Source: UBA830 sp038146925
GTDB lineage: Bacteria; Pseudomonadota; Alphaproteobacteria; MPNO01; UBA830
Length of the DNA stretch: 64,000 nt
Reading direction: 5' to 3'
Assembly: GCA_038146925.1 (NCBI GenBank)
Contig: JAYQSP010000001.1
Span: 186,001-250,000 of the forward strand
Below the pieces are notes generated by a model that was given only the letters and a program-made list of their open reading frames with translations, had not been told where the DNA came from and ran no database searches. This document shows positions 9,528 to 18,648 of this stretch, piece by piece. The translations under genes and the position numbers were made by a program. Numbering within the stretch: the stretch's first letter is position 1; each line of letters opens with the position of its first letter.

Positions 9528-10247
9528 TCAGATCTGGTCGTGCGGGTTCAGCGCGATCAGTTCGGGCGCGGTGCCCGGTTCGGTGCCGGCAGCATACACG
9601 ATGGCGCGCGCCACCTCGACGGCGGGCAGGCGCGCCTTTTCGCGTTTCGCATAGGCGGCGATCACGGCGGGATGATCGGCCTGCGCCATCAGTTCGGTAT
9701 CCAGCAATCCCGGCGCGATCTCGGTAACCCGTACGCCGTGTTCGGCCAGTTCGATACGCATACCGCGTGTCAGCGCCGCCGTTGCGTGTTTCGTCGCTGC
9801 GTAGACCATGGTCAGCGGATAGACCTGCCGGGCCAGAATTGATGAGATATTGATGATATGACCGCGCCTACGCGCCACCATGCCGCGGGCGATTGCCTGG
9901 CTCAACCGCAAGACGGCATGGACGTTCAGTTCCCAAGCGTTGCGCCACATTTCGGGATCGGAATCGAGAAACGGCGCATGCGCCGTGCGGCCGGCCAGAT
10001 TGACGAGGACGTCAACCTCGCCGGCTTCGACGGCTAGCCTGTCGACAAAGTTCCCGTCTGTCAGATCGCCCGGCATGAGGTTGATACGGCCTTTGGCGAC
10101 CTGCGCCAGAGTTTCCAGGGCCTCCGCATCGCGGGCAACGGCAACGACCCTAGCCCCCTCGGTGGCGAGAAGCAGCGCGGTTTCCCGGCCCACGCCTTTG
10201 GATGCGCCAGCGACCAGCACGACTTTGTCTGTCAGATCCATGGGCAT
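9528..10247 (-). CDS. Short-chain dehydrogenase/reductase
   Basis: NAD(P)-dependent oxidoreductase of the classical SDR family, 239 residues. Visible motifs are the TGxxxGxG-like LVAGASKGVGRETA (11-24), VLVNLAG in place of NNAG, the active-site Ser in INISSILA, and the catalytic YAATK. PGLLDTEL follows as in classical SDRs. The substrate is not predictable. It is the first gene of a two-gene unit with the atypical SDR downstream. Two Met codons (residues 1 and 3) are possible starts. The opposite-strand hydrolase gene begins about 200 bp away, giving a divergent promoter region. Confidence 0.9.
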   Translation of the reverse strand: MPMDLTDKVVLVAGASKGVGRETALLLATEGARVVAVARDAEALETLAQVAKGRINLMPGDLTDGNFVDRLAVEAGEVDVLVNLAGRTAHAPFLDSDPEMWRNAWELNVHAVLRLSQAIARGMVARRRGHIINISSILARQVYPLTMVYAATKHATAALTRGMRIELAEHGVRVTEIAPGLLDTELMAQADHPAVIAAYAKREKARLPAVEVARAIVYAAGTEPGTAPELIALNPHDQI

Positions 10248-10453
10248 TTCAGGCCCCCCGCGCTGTGCCCGCGGGAACGCCGTTTTGCTTGTATTTCTGG
10301 CTCATTAACTCTATTTCCAATATTCTAGGCCTAAGAATGCTCAATCCGGCCGCGCGCGTCGACCTTTGGTTGTCGGTCGAGGCACGATCCGGATCCCGAA
10401 CCGCTAGGGCCAGAAGGGGTATATCATCTTCGTAATCGATAGAGTTATCTTGC

Positions 10454-11287
10454 GTGTCGCCAGCTAGCGACTTTTTTGTCCGGTTCTGGGGCGTCCGTGG
10501 CTCTGTCGCATGTCCGGGAACGGATACGGCGGTATACGGCGGCAATACCCCCTGCGTCGAAATCCGCTGTGGGGACCGTCTGTTCGTGTTCGATGCGGGA
10601 ACCGGACTGCGCAATCTTGGCAAATCCATTGCCGCCGAAGATATCACCGATGTCGATTTGTTTCTGTCGCATACCCATATGGATCATATCGCCGGGTTTC
10701 CGTTCTTCTGTTACGCCTTCCAGCCCGGCAACACGCTGCGCGTCTGGTCCGGCCATCTGGAAGATGAGCTGACGACCGAGGGCGTGCTGCGGCAGTTCAT
10801 GTCGGCCCCCCTGTTCCCCGTCCCTGTCGATATATTCGGCGCCGACGTCAGTTACCATGATTTCAGGGCGGGCGAGACGTTGACCCCTTCCGCCGGCGTC
10901 ACGCTGAGGACCACACCGCTCAACCACCCCCAAAATGCGACCGGCTATCGTGTCGAATACGGCGGCAAATCGATCTGCTACATCACCGACACGGAGCAGC
11001 GCGAAGACGGTCCCGATGCTCGGATTCTGGCGCTGATAGACAGCGCAGATATCGTGATCTACGATTCCATGTTCACCGATGCCGAGTATGCTGAATACAC
11101 GGGCTGGGGCCACTCCACGTGGGAAGAAGGCGTCCGGCTATGTGACGCGGCGGATGTCGGTACGTTCGTTCTTTTTCATCACATGCCGGAACGCACTGAC
11201 AACGATCTCGACCGGATCGCGAAAGATGCGGAGGCCATGCGGGCCGGCACCGTCGTCGCGCGCGAAGGCATGCTGCTGTCGCCCTGA
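10454..11287 (+). CDS. MBL-fold metallo-hydrolase
   Basis: Metallo-beta-lactamase-fold protein of about 277 residues starting with GTG. It begins FFVRFWGVRGSVACPG and contains the metal-binding HTHMDH signature (residues about 74-79), a further His in TTPLNHPQN, the Asp in CYITDTEQ and the late HH of FVLFHHMPER. The N-terminal WGVRGS block is typical of the group that includes phosphodiesterase-like and RNase Z-like enzymes (COG1235), so it is likely a phosphodiesterase, but the substrate is unknown. The methyltransferase gene follows 13 bp after the stop. Confidence 0.88.
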   Translation: MSPASDFFVRFWGVRGSVACPGTDTAVYGGNTPCVEIRCGDRLFVFDAGTGLRNLGKSIAAEDITDVDLFLSHTHMDHIAGFPFFCYAFQPGNTLRVWSGHLEDELTTEGVLRQFMSAPLFPVPVDIFGADVSYHDFRAGETLTPSAGVTLRTTPLNHPQNATGYRVEYGGKSICYITDTEQREDGPDARILALIDSADIVIYDSMFTDAEYAEYTGWGHSTWEEGVRLCDAADVGTFVLFHHMPERTDNDLDRIAKDAEAMRAGTVVAREGMLLSP

Positions 11288-11300
11288 ACGGGTCTCTGCC

Positions 11301-12149
11301 GTGCCTGCTCCCACCTTTCGCACACGATGGCGCGCCCTGCGTATGGGCCTGGCCACTGTACTAGGCGCAGCGCGGCAGGGCTGGTTCACTCCCTATCGTT
11401 ATGCGCATACCGTAACCGACCCCCGCGGGTATCCAGCGCTGGAACCGTTTTTCGAGGCCGGCCGTCCCCGCTTTTCCGAATTTCTGGAGCGCATTGAAAC
11501 CTTTGCGGACGCGTTGAAATCCATTGGCGACGACCCGGCGCCGCAACCGCGCTGGCGCCAGGGCTGGTTTCCGCGGCTCGACGGTGCGGCGGCCTACACG
11601 ATGGTGCGGGACCGGAAACCCGCAACGGTTCTCGAAATCGGATCTGGACATTCGACTAGGTTCATGGCCCGCGCTGTCTCCGATGGCGGATTGCCGACGC
11701 GGATCGTGGCTATTGACCCGGCGCCGCGGGCGCCCATATCCGGTATCGGCGTCGAACATGTGGCTTCGACCCTGCACGCCGCTGACCCCCGCCTGTTCCG
11801 GGATCTATCGGCAGGCGACATCCTGTTCATCGATTCGAGCCATATCTTGATGCCGGGCACCGACGTCGATTATTTGCTGAATTCGGTATGGCCGCAGCTG
11901 CCCGCCGGGGTGCTCGTCCATATTCACGATATTCTGTTGCCTGACGGCTATCCCGCCGACTGGGCGTGGCGTGGCTACAACGAACAATCGGCGGTTGCGC
12001 CTCTGATTACCGGATATTCTGCGAAACTACTGTTTTCTAGCAGATTTGCAGCAACGCGGATGGCGGATCGGACTGACCGGGGCGTTGTCGGCGGTCTGGA
12101 ACTTCTGGACGGTGCCATCGAGACAAGTCTATGGATCGAGAAATTGTGA
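11301..12149 (+). CDS. Class I SAM-dependent methyltransferase-like protein
   Basis: About 282 residues. The core motif VLEIGSGHSTRFMARAV is the SAM-binding motif I of Rossmann-fold methyltransferases. IVAIDPAPRAPI follows as the acidic end of strand 2, then ILFIDSSHILMPGTDVDYLL and GVLVHIHDILLPDGYP, a pattern of the Methyltransf_24-type family. The start is uncertain: GTG 11301, 13 bp after the hydrolase stop, is preferred, with ATG 11343 as the alternative; the open frame extends further upstream but overlaps the hydrolase gene. It is probably co-transcribed with the hydrolase. The target molecule is unknown. Confidence 0.8.
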   Translation: MPAPTFRTRWRALRMGLATVLGAARQGWFTPYRYAHTVTDPRGYPALEPFFEAGRPRFSEFLERIETFADALKSIGDDPAPQPRWRQGWFPRLDGAAAYTMVRDRKPATVLEIGSGHSTRFMARAVSDGGLPTRIVAIDPAPRAPISGIGVEHVASTLHAADPRLFRDLSAGDILFIDSSHILMPGTDVDYLLNSVWPQLPAGVLVHIHDILLPDGYPADWAWRGYNEQSAVAPLITGYSAKLLFSSRFAATRMADRTDRGVVGGLELLDGAIETSLWIEKL

Positions 12150-12162
12150 TCGCAACGCGACG

Positions 12163-12432
12163 ATGGAAAAGGCGACATCTGACCGGGTGCTGAAAGTCAA
12201 AACCACTAAAGACCTTACCGGCAGAATGCCTCCACGCGTGTAGGCCGCCATCCTGTTCTGCGATATTCTCGACTTCACCAATTGCTCGCACCCCCATCAG
12301 CCGAACAAAGTGATTGTCATGCTGGCCGATTACTAGCGCCAGATCGTACTCACACTGGAGATGCACGGCGGCGCCATCGACAAGTTGATGGGCGGTGGCA
12401 TCGTGGTGCCCGTTGGCGCGTCTGGCCGGTAG
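12163..12432 (+). pseudogene. Remnant of a class III adenylate/guanylate cyclase domain
   Basis: Reading 12244-12432 in one frame gives AAILFCDILDFTNCSH, then PNKVIVMLADY, a stop, RQIVLTLEMHGGAIDKLMG and GGIVVPVGA. This matches the N-terminal half of class III nucleotide cyclase catalytic domains (FCDI..FT, then a HGG.IDK.MGDG block). In-frame TAG codons at 12241 and 12334, loss of the second metal Asp (GG instead of GD) and the absence of the rest of the domain show it is dead. The leader from 12163 is open in the same frame up to the first stop. No intact copy is present in the window. Confidence 0.75.
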
Positions 12433-12653
12433 GTGGTAAAAGCTGGTTGGAATAGACCGTCCTCGGTGCAGGGGCGCACCTGACAGCCCAGATGAACAGG
12501 GCGTCATACCATGCGGAAAACATACCATATCGCCCCGGCTCAGGCCTACGTACCGCCGGATGCCGAGGAGATGCGGAATGCGCCACCGGTCGACGATCTG
12601 GGCCTATTGATCCGGTGGTCCTGGCACAGTGACCCGGCACGCTGGTGCCTTGC

Positions 12654-13850
12654 TCACTTATACGGATCGGCAGCGTCGCGCAGCCCGTCGCCGAGGAAAT
12701 TGAAGGCGAGGATCACGACGATTACTGGCGCCACAGGCAGCATCAGCCAGGGATAGAGCGCGACAACGTTAATGTTTTGCGCTTCGGCCAGCAGCACGCC
12801 CCAGCTGGTGATTGGCGGGCGCAGGCCGAGCCCAAGGAACGAAAGCGCCGTTTCACCCAGGATCATCGCCGGAATCGACAGCGTCGCCGATGCGATCAGG
12901 TGGCTCATGAAACTCGGCATCATGTGCCGCCAGATGATGCGGCCGGGCTTCGCGCCCATCAGCCGTGCGGCGGAGACGAAATCCTCCTCGCGCACCGACA
13001 GCAGTTTCGACCTGACCGCGCGGGCGAGGCCCGTCCAGTCCAGCAGGCCAAGGATGATGGTGATCCCGAAATAGATCACGATCGGGCTCCACGTCACCGG
13101 CAGGGCCGCCGACAGCGCCATCCACAGCGGCAGTTCGGGGAAAGAGCGGATGACCTCGATCACGCGCTGGGTGACGTTATCGACCCAGCCGCCGTAATAC
13201 CCCGCCAGGCCGCCGAAAAACATGCCGAGCATGAAGCTAATGGCGATGCCGATAAGCCCGACCGTCAGGGATATGCGTGTGCCCATCACGATGCGCGAAA
13301 ACATGTCGCGCCCCAGCCGGTCGGTGCCGAGCAGGAACAGCGTGCCGTTTTCAGGCGGGCAAACCAGATGGAACCTCATCTCGATCAGGCCCCAGAAATG
13401 ATAACTGTCGCCAAGACAGAAGAAGCGGATCGAATTCACCTGGCTGGGATCTTCTCTGTATTCCCGCTTCAGGTTTTCCATATTGAGCTCGTATTTGAGC
13501 CCGTAGGTGAACGGCGCACGGATACCGCCATCGTGAAACAGGTTCACCGATTGCGGCGGCGCGAAGATGTGATCGGTGTGTCGCGTATGCATGTTGTAGG
13601 GCGCGATAAATTCGCTGATCAGCACCGAAAAATAGATCACGGCCAGTATGACGCCGGACCACACGGCCAGTTTGTGTTTGCGGAAGCGCAACCACATCAT
13701 TCGCCATTGCGACGCCATGTAGATGCGTTCCTGTTCCGGGGTCAGCGCTTCAGCGACATGGGGATCGAACGGCTGGTCCGAGACCCAGTGTTCCAGGCGC
13801 TCGTCGCCGAAATCGCCACCGCTGGATCCCGAACGCGAAGGACTGCTCAT
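12654..13850 (-). CDS. Oligopeptide-type ABC transporter permease (OppC/DppC family)
   Basis: Inner-membrane permease, 398 residues, longer than the usual ~300. An N-terminal cytoplasmic segment precedes TM1 (AVWSGVILAVIYFSVLISEF). A periplasmic loop of roughly 100 residues follows (from HTRHTDHIFAPPQ to about CPPENGTLFLLG). The conserved core then begins with GTDRLGRDMFSRIVMGTRIS and includes the EAA-type cytoplasmic loop SAARLMGAKPGRIIWRHMMP, which contacts the ATPase. The enlarged loop occurs in a subgroup of alphaproteobacterial peptide/opine-type importers. The start overlaps the preceding permease by 4 bp (ATGA). It is the last gene of the eleven-gene minus-strand run. Confidence 0.93.
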   Translation of the reverse strand: MSSPSRSGSSGGDFGDERLEHWVSDQPFDPHVAEALTPEQERIYMASQWRMMWLRFRKHKLAVWSGVILAVIYFSVLISEFIAPYNMHTRHTDHIFAPPQSVNLFHDGGIRAPFTYGLKYELNMENLKREYREDPSQVNSIRFFCLGDSYHFWGLIEMRFHLVCPPENGTLFLLGTDRLGRDMFSRIVMGTRISLTVGLIGIAISFMLGMFFGGLAGYYGGWVDNVTQRVIEVIRSFPELPLWMALSAALPVTWSPIVIYFGITIILGLLDWTGLARAVRSKLLSVREEDFVSAARLMGAKPGRIIWRHMMPSFMSHLIASATLSIPAMILGETALSFLGLGLRPPITSWGVLLAEAQNINVVALYPWLMLPVAPVIVVILAFNFLGDGLRDAADPYK

Positions 13851-14845
13851 CGCGTCGCCCCCCCGCCGAGCCGGATTCGTGGATCGAGAATCGCCAGCAG
13901 TACGTCGGAGATAAAGACGCCGATCACCGTTAGCAGGGACAGGAACATCAGGAACGATCCCGCGAGGTACATATCCTGGCTTTGCAGCGCGCGCAGCAGC
14001 ATCGGCCCCGTGGTCGGCAGCGACAGGACCACAGACACGATCACCGCGCCGGATATCACCTGCGGCAGAAGGTTACCGATATCGGCGATGAACGGGTTCA
14101 GCGACATGCGCAGCGGATACTTGATCAGCAGCTTGCGCGGTTTCAGGCCCTTGGCCCGACCGGTGACGACGTATTGGCGCTGCAGTTCGTCCAGCAGGTT
14201 GGCGCGCAGGCGCCGGATCATCCCGGCGGTGCCGGACGTGCCGATGACGACCACGGGCACCCACAGATGTTCGAGCACCGAAACGAACTTGCCCCAGCTC
14301 CAGGGCTGGCCGATGAACTGATCGTCCATCAGGCCTCCAACCGAGGTGCCGAACCAGCGGTTGGCGAGATACAGCAGCACCAGCGCCAGCAGGAAGTTCG
14401 GCGTCGCCAAGCCGAGAAAGCCGAGAAACGACAGGCTGTAGTCACCCCATGAGTACTGGTGCGTCGCGGAATAGACGCCGATCGGAAACGACACCGCCCA
14501 GGTGAACAGGATTGTTGTGAACGATACCAGAAAGCTGAGCCAAAGCCGGTCGCCGACGACTTCGGATACCGGCTGGTTGTGTTCGAACGAAAATCCAAAA
14601 TCGCCCTGCAGCATGCCGAACAGCCACACCAGGTATTGCTGCCACCACGGCTTGTCGAGGCCGTACTGTTCGCGGAGGAATGCGATCTTGGCCTCGTCCA
14701 CGGCTTCGCCCTGGCTCTGCAGTTCGTTGATGTAGCTGGTCAGATAGTCGCCCGGCGGCAGCTGGATGATCACGAACACGATCAGGCTGATCGCCAGTAA
14801 TGTGGGGATCATGATCAACAGACGGTGGGCGAGGTATTTAAGCAT
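13847..14845 (-). CDS. Oligopeptide-type ABC transporter permease (OppB/DppB family)
   Basis: Inner-membrane permease, 332 residues, normal for OppB/DppB. TM1 is LLIMIPTLLAISLIVFVIIQ, followed by the typical PPGDYLTSYI. The EAA-type loop is QYVVTGRAKGLKPRKLLIKYPLR, near residues 215-240. The C-terminus ends LLAILDPRIRLGG, as is usual. It forms the heterodimeric pore with the OppC-like protein encoded next, and is 12 bp downstream of the binding-protein gene. The whole importer is therefore encoded contiguously. Confidence 0.95.
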   Translation of the reverse strand: MLKYLAHRLLIMIPTLLAISLIVFVIIQLPPGDYLTSYINELQSQGEAVDEAKIAFLREQYGLDKPWWQQYLVWLFGMLQGDFGFSFEHNQPVSEVVGDRLWLSFLVSFTTILFTWAVSFPIGVYSATHQYSWGDYSLSFLGFLGLATPNFLLALVLLYLANRWFGTSVGGLMDDQFIGQPWSWGKFVSVLEHLWVPVVVIGTSGTAGMIRRLRANLLDELQRQYVVTGRAKGLKPRKLLIKYPLRMSLNPFIADIGNLLPQVISGAVIVSVVLSLPTTGPMLLRALQSQDMYLAGSFLMFLSLLTVIGVFISDVLLAILDPRIRLGGGATR

Positions 14846-14857
14846 TCGGGGCGGTCC

Positions 14858-16771
14858 TTACCGCTTTGCCTGGCGCCGGTCGGCGTTGTCGAACCAGAAC
14901 GTGTCCGGCATATAGACGCCGAAATGGGCGCCGGGGTTCCAGTTGAAAATGCCCTTTTCGGGCACGTTGCGCAGATTGCGATTGACGACGATCGGCTGCG
15001 GCACCGCGCCGACGAGCCCTATCGAATAGACCTGATCGGCGTTGATTTCGAGCATGCGCTCCCAGATATTGCGGCGCTCGGTCGTGCCGCGGGCATAGGC
15101 CCAGGCGCGGTTGAGCTTCAGCAGTTCGAGCGCGTGAGCGTCGGAGGGCCTTTCGCCGGCGCGCGCCCGCGTCTGGAAAAACTGTCCCCATTTCGGCCAT
15201 TGCAGCTGCAACTGGTCGGTGGGCGCGAACTCGTCCGGAATGGTGTTTGCGTTGGGGATGCCGAATTCGTGGCCCGACCAGATTGATACCAGCGTTTCAC
15301 CGGCGAAAATCCGGTTGCGGAAAACTTCGCGCTGCGACGGGCGCGTGAAAAGTTTGATGCCCGCCGCAAGCCAGGAATCGTGGATCAGTTCCAGCACGTC
15401 GGTCTGTTCGGTGTCTTCGCCCGCGGTCTCGACGATGATTTCCATCGGCCGTCCGTCGGGCAGCAGGCGGACACCGCGCGAATCCCGCTCCGTCAGACCG
15501 AGGCCGTCGAGCAGCCCGTTTGCCTGCTTCAGATCGAATTTGGCCCAGGCGTCGCGGTATTCCTTTTTGTACAGCGGGCTTTGCGGCAGCACGGTGTTCT
15601 GCCCCTCCAGCGCCAGCCCGTAATAGATGACCTGGTTTATTTCGTGCCGGTTGATGGCAAGCGACAGCGCGCGGCGGAATTTCACGTCGCGCATCAGTTT
15701 GCGCCACACGTCGTCCTTGACGTTCATGTTCGGGAAAAGGGCCAGGTGCGCCCCTTTCGCCGTCTGCCACAAGTGGACTTTGAAATTTTCGCGCTTCTCC
15801 GCTTCTTTCAGGAAGGTGTAGTTGTTGAACGCGATGCCGCGCGCCTGAAAATCGGATTCGCCGGCGCCGGTCTTCAGCGGGATCACGCCGGCCGCGGCGA
15901 CCGACATGGCAACCCGGTCGGCGTAGGGCAGCTGGCGGCCGTTCTGGTCGACACGGTGGTAATAGGGATTCCGTTCGAAAATGAACCGCTGCGCCGGTGG
16001 CTTGGTGCGCAGAACCCAGGGCTGCAGCGTCGGCAGTTTCGGATTGTCGTTCTTGTACTGATTGTCACGTCGGTTGTGCAGGGCCGCCCAGTTCCGGCGG
16101 CCTGATTTCTTCACCATCGCCGCCAGTTTTTCCGCGTCGGCGTAATCCGTGTGGAACTGTTTCAGGTAGTGGGCCGGGCGATAGATATAGAGCGGCGTTG
16201 CGGAGGCCAGGGCCGGCAGGAAGTGCGGATTCGGCGAGCTCCATGAGAAGCGTACCGTGTGGTCGTCGATGACCTCGAACTTCGCCAGTTCGCCCGCGAT
16301 CACCATCTGTTTCGGGGCGCCCAGCGGCGACAGTTTTTTGTGATTGGCGATATCTTCCCACCAATACCGGAAATCCTCCGACGTGAACGGCGTCCCGTCC
16401 GACCAGCGGTGTCCCTTGCGCAGTCTCAGCGTGAAGACACGCCCCTGCTCCACATCGACGCCCGCCAGAATATCCGGTTGCAGCTGGAACTGCGCATCGT
16501 AGGTCATCAGCCGCGCGTAGCCGTACACGACCATGATGCGCGTATCCTTCGACCGTCCGAACACGACCCGCATGGTGCCGCCGTGCCGGCCCGGATTCTT
16601 CAGGCGGACGACACGGGGGTTCTGCGGCAAACGTGCCGCGACCGGCGACAGTTTTCCGGCGGCAACGTCTTCGGCGAACAGCGGCGTTTCCACCGGCGCC
16701 GCCACCTGGGCCGCGGCGGCGGTACAGAACGCCGACAGGACGGTGAAGAGGGCGGCCGTTCGGATCGTCAT
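14858..16771 (-). CDS. Periplasmic substrate-binding protein, family 5 (SBP_bac_5)
   Basis: Extracytoplasmic receptor of the peptide/nickel class, 637 residues, at the large end of the family. Signal peptide MTIRTAALFTVLSAFCTAAAAQ. The SBP_bac_5 signature is visible as FTLRLRKGHRWSDGTPFTSEDFRYWWED and later RALSLAINRHEINQVIYYG, with GLALEGQNTVLPQSPLY. The ATG at 16771 overlaps the stop of the ATPase gene (ATGA); the open frame extends upstream but that part has no signal peptide and overlaps the ATPase. The ligand could be an oligopeptide or a glycopeptide/oligosaccharide; the neighbouring glycosyltransferases make the latter worth considering, but nothing in the sequence decides it. Confidence 0.92.
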   Translation of the reverse strand: MTIRTAALFTVLSAFCTAAAAQVAAPVETPLFAEDVAAGKLSPVAARLPQNPRVVRLKNPGRHGGTMRVVFGRSKDTRIMVVYGYARLMTYDAQFQLQPDILAGVDVEQGRVFTLRLRKGHRWSDGTPFTSEDFRYWWEDIANHKKLSPLGAPKQMVIAGELAKFEVIDDHTVRFSWSSPNPHFLPALASATPLYIYRPAHYLKQFHTDYADAEKLAAMVKKSGRRNWAALHNRRDNQYKNDNPKLPTLQPWVLRTKPPAQRFIFERNPYYHRVDQNGRQLPYADRVAMSVAAAGVIPLKTGAGESDFQARGIAFNNYTFLKEAEKRENFKVHLWQTAKGAHLALFPNMNVKDDVWRKLMRDVKFRRALSLAINRHEINQVIYYGLALEGQNTVLPQSPLYKKEYRDAWAKFDLKQANGLLDGLGLTERDSRGVRLLPDGRPMEIIVETAGEDTEQTDVLELIHDSWLAAGIKLFTRPSQREVFRNRIFAGETLVSIWSGHEFGIPNANTIPDEFAPTDQLQLQWPKWGQFFQTRARAGERPSDAHALELLKLNRAWAYARGTTERRNIWERMLEINADQVYSIGLVGAVPQPIVVNRNLRNVPEKGIFNWNPGAHFGVYMPDTFWFDNADRRQAKR

Positions 16772-18648
16772 GCCACCAGATCCCTTACGTTCACGGACGG
16801 GTCGGCGCGAACGAAGTGTTCCTCGCCCAGGTCGACCAGACCCAGATCGCCGCTGCCGTCGATCGTGAACGGCGCCGGCCACTCCGATGGAATGGACGCC
16901 TTGCCTTCCATCAGCGCCGAAAGATCGAGCCGGGCATCGGGGTCGGGTTCCGGCACCGCCGATAACAGGGCCCTGGTATAGGGATGCACCGGCGCGCGGA
17001 ACAGCACGTCGCGCGGCGCGGTTTCCACCAGACGGCCGGCGCACATCACGGCGATCCGGTCGGCGATGTAGTCGACCACCGCCAGGTTATGGGAAATGAA
17101 CAAATAGGTGAGCCCCAGATCTTCCTGCAGGTCCTTCAGAAGATTCAGAATCTGCGCCTGCACCGAAACGTCGAGAGCCGAAACCGGTTCGTCGCACAGC
17201 AGCAGTTCGGGTTTAAGCGCCAGCGCACGCGCGATTCCGATGCGTTGTCGCTGGCCGCCGGAAAAACTGTGCGGATAACGGTTGAGATAGCGCGGATCGA
17301 GCCCGACCAGCGCCATCAGCTCCTGGACCATTTCGGCGCGATAGGCGGGATCGCCGATATCGTGGATGATCAGCGGTTCCGAAATGATGTCGAAAACCGT
17401 CATGCGCGGGTTCAGCGACGAGAACGGATCCTGGAACATGAACTGGATCTTGCGCCGGTAAGGCAAAAGTTCCTTTTCGCTGAGCGCGGTCAGGTCGACC
17501 TCCGTGCCGCCGTCGTTAAAGACGACCTGGCCGGAATCCGGCGACAGCGCGCGCATGATCATTTTCGACAGGGTCGTCTTGCCGCAGCCGGATTCGCCGA
17601 CCAGGCCGAGGCATTCGCCCTGGCGGACGAAAAAGCTGACATCGTCGACCGCCAGCACTTTTTGCGTTTCCCCGCCGGCGAAGATGCCGCCCTTGCGCAG
17701 CGAATAGGATTTGGTCAGCCCGGTGACCCGCAGCAGCGGTTTTTCAAGTTTGACCTGTTCTTCTTCGCGCTCGGCCAGCAGGTGACCGGTGGTGTGCTGG
17801 ATTTCGCGCAGCGGCACCAGACGTTCGCCCTCTTCCATGTGGAAGCGCGGCACCGCCCGTAGCAGGGCTTTCAGATAATCGTGACCCGGATTGCGGAAAA
17901 TATCGTTCAGCGAACCGCGTTCCAGGACGCCGCCGTGATACATCACCACGATTTCATCGGCGACGTTCGCGACCACGCCAAGGTCGTGGGTGATCATGAG
18001 GACCGCCATCTGCAGTTCCGACTGCAGATCGTTCATCAGTTTCAGGATCTGCGCCTGGATGGTGACGTCCAGCGCGGTGGTGGGTTCGTCCGCGATCAGC
18101 AGCGCCGGGCGGCACACCAGCGCCATCGCGATCATGGCGCGCTGCCGCAGCCCGCCGGACAGTTCGAACGGATACGTGCGCAGCGCCCGCACCGGGTCGG
18201 GAAATCCGACCAGCTGAAGCATCTCCGCCGTCAGCTCCATCCCCTGTTGCTTGGAAACGCCGCGGTGCAGGAACAGCGCTTCCGAAATCTGGTCGCCCAC
18301 GGTATGCAGCGGCGACAGGGACGTCATCGGTTCCTGAAAGATGATCGAGATCCGCCCGCCCCGTATTTCGCGCATTTTCGCGCCATCGGTTTCCAGGGTC
18401 AGCAGATCGGTAACGCTGTTGTTGCGGGGGTCGGTAAAGACGATTTCGCCGCCGGTGACTTTCGCCGCCTTGGGCAGGATGCCCATGATCGTCTGGGAAA
18501 CAACGGATTTCCCGGATCCGGATTCACCCACCAGCGCGACGGTCTTGCCAGCGGGCACGCGGAAACTGACGCCGTTGACGGCGCGTACGACGCCTTCCGC
18601 CACGTGGAATTCGACCTGAAGGTCGTTGACGTTCAATAAATCCGTCAT
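16768..18648 (-). CDS. Duplicated ABC transporter ATPase (DppD-DppF-type fusion)
   Basis: 626-residue protein with two nucleotide-binding domains, as in GsiA/YejF-type importers. NBD1: Walker A LVGESGSGKSVVS, signature LSGGLRQRAMIAMA, Walker B LLIADEPTTALD. NBD2: Walker A LVGESGCGKTTLS, signature FSGGQRQRIGIARAL, Walker B LLLCDEPVSALD. The C-terminus has the oligopeptide-ATPase block HPYTRALLSAVPEPDP. Both sites look catalytically complete. It energises the two permeases encoded downstream. Both ends overlap neighbours by 4 bp (ATGA), linking it tightly to the preceding unknown membrane protein and the binding protein. Confidence 0.95.
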   Translation of the reverse strand: MTDLLNVNDLQVEFHVAEGVVRAVNGVSFRVPAGKTVALVGESGSGKSVVSQTIMGILPKAAKVTGGEIVFTDPRNNSVTDLLTLETDGAKMREIRGGRISIIFQEPMTSLSPLHTVGDQISEALFLHRGVSKQQGMELTAEMLQLVGFPDPVRALRTYPFELSGGLRQRAMIAMALVCRPALLIADEPTTALDVTIQAQILKLMNDLQSELQMAVLMITHDLGVVANVADEIVVMYHGGVLERGSLNDIFRNPGHDYLKALLRAVPRFHMEEGERLVPLREIQHTTGHLLAEREEEQVKLEKPLLRVTGLTKSYSLRKGGIFAGGETQKVLAVDDVSFFVRQGECLGLVGESGCGKTTLSKMIMRALSPDSGQVVFNDGGTEVDLTALSEKELLPYRRKIQFMFQDPFSSLNPRMTVFDIISEPLIIHDIGDPAYRAEMVQELMALVGLDPRYLNRYPHSFSGGQRQRIGIARALALKPELLLCDEPVSALDVSVQAQILNLLKDLQEDLGLTYLFISHNLAVVDYIADRIAVMCAGRLVETAPRDVLFRAPVHPYTRALLSAVPEPDPDARLDLSALMEGKASIPSEWPAPFTIDGSGDLGLVDLGEEHFVRADPSVNVRDLVA

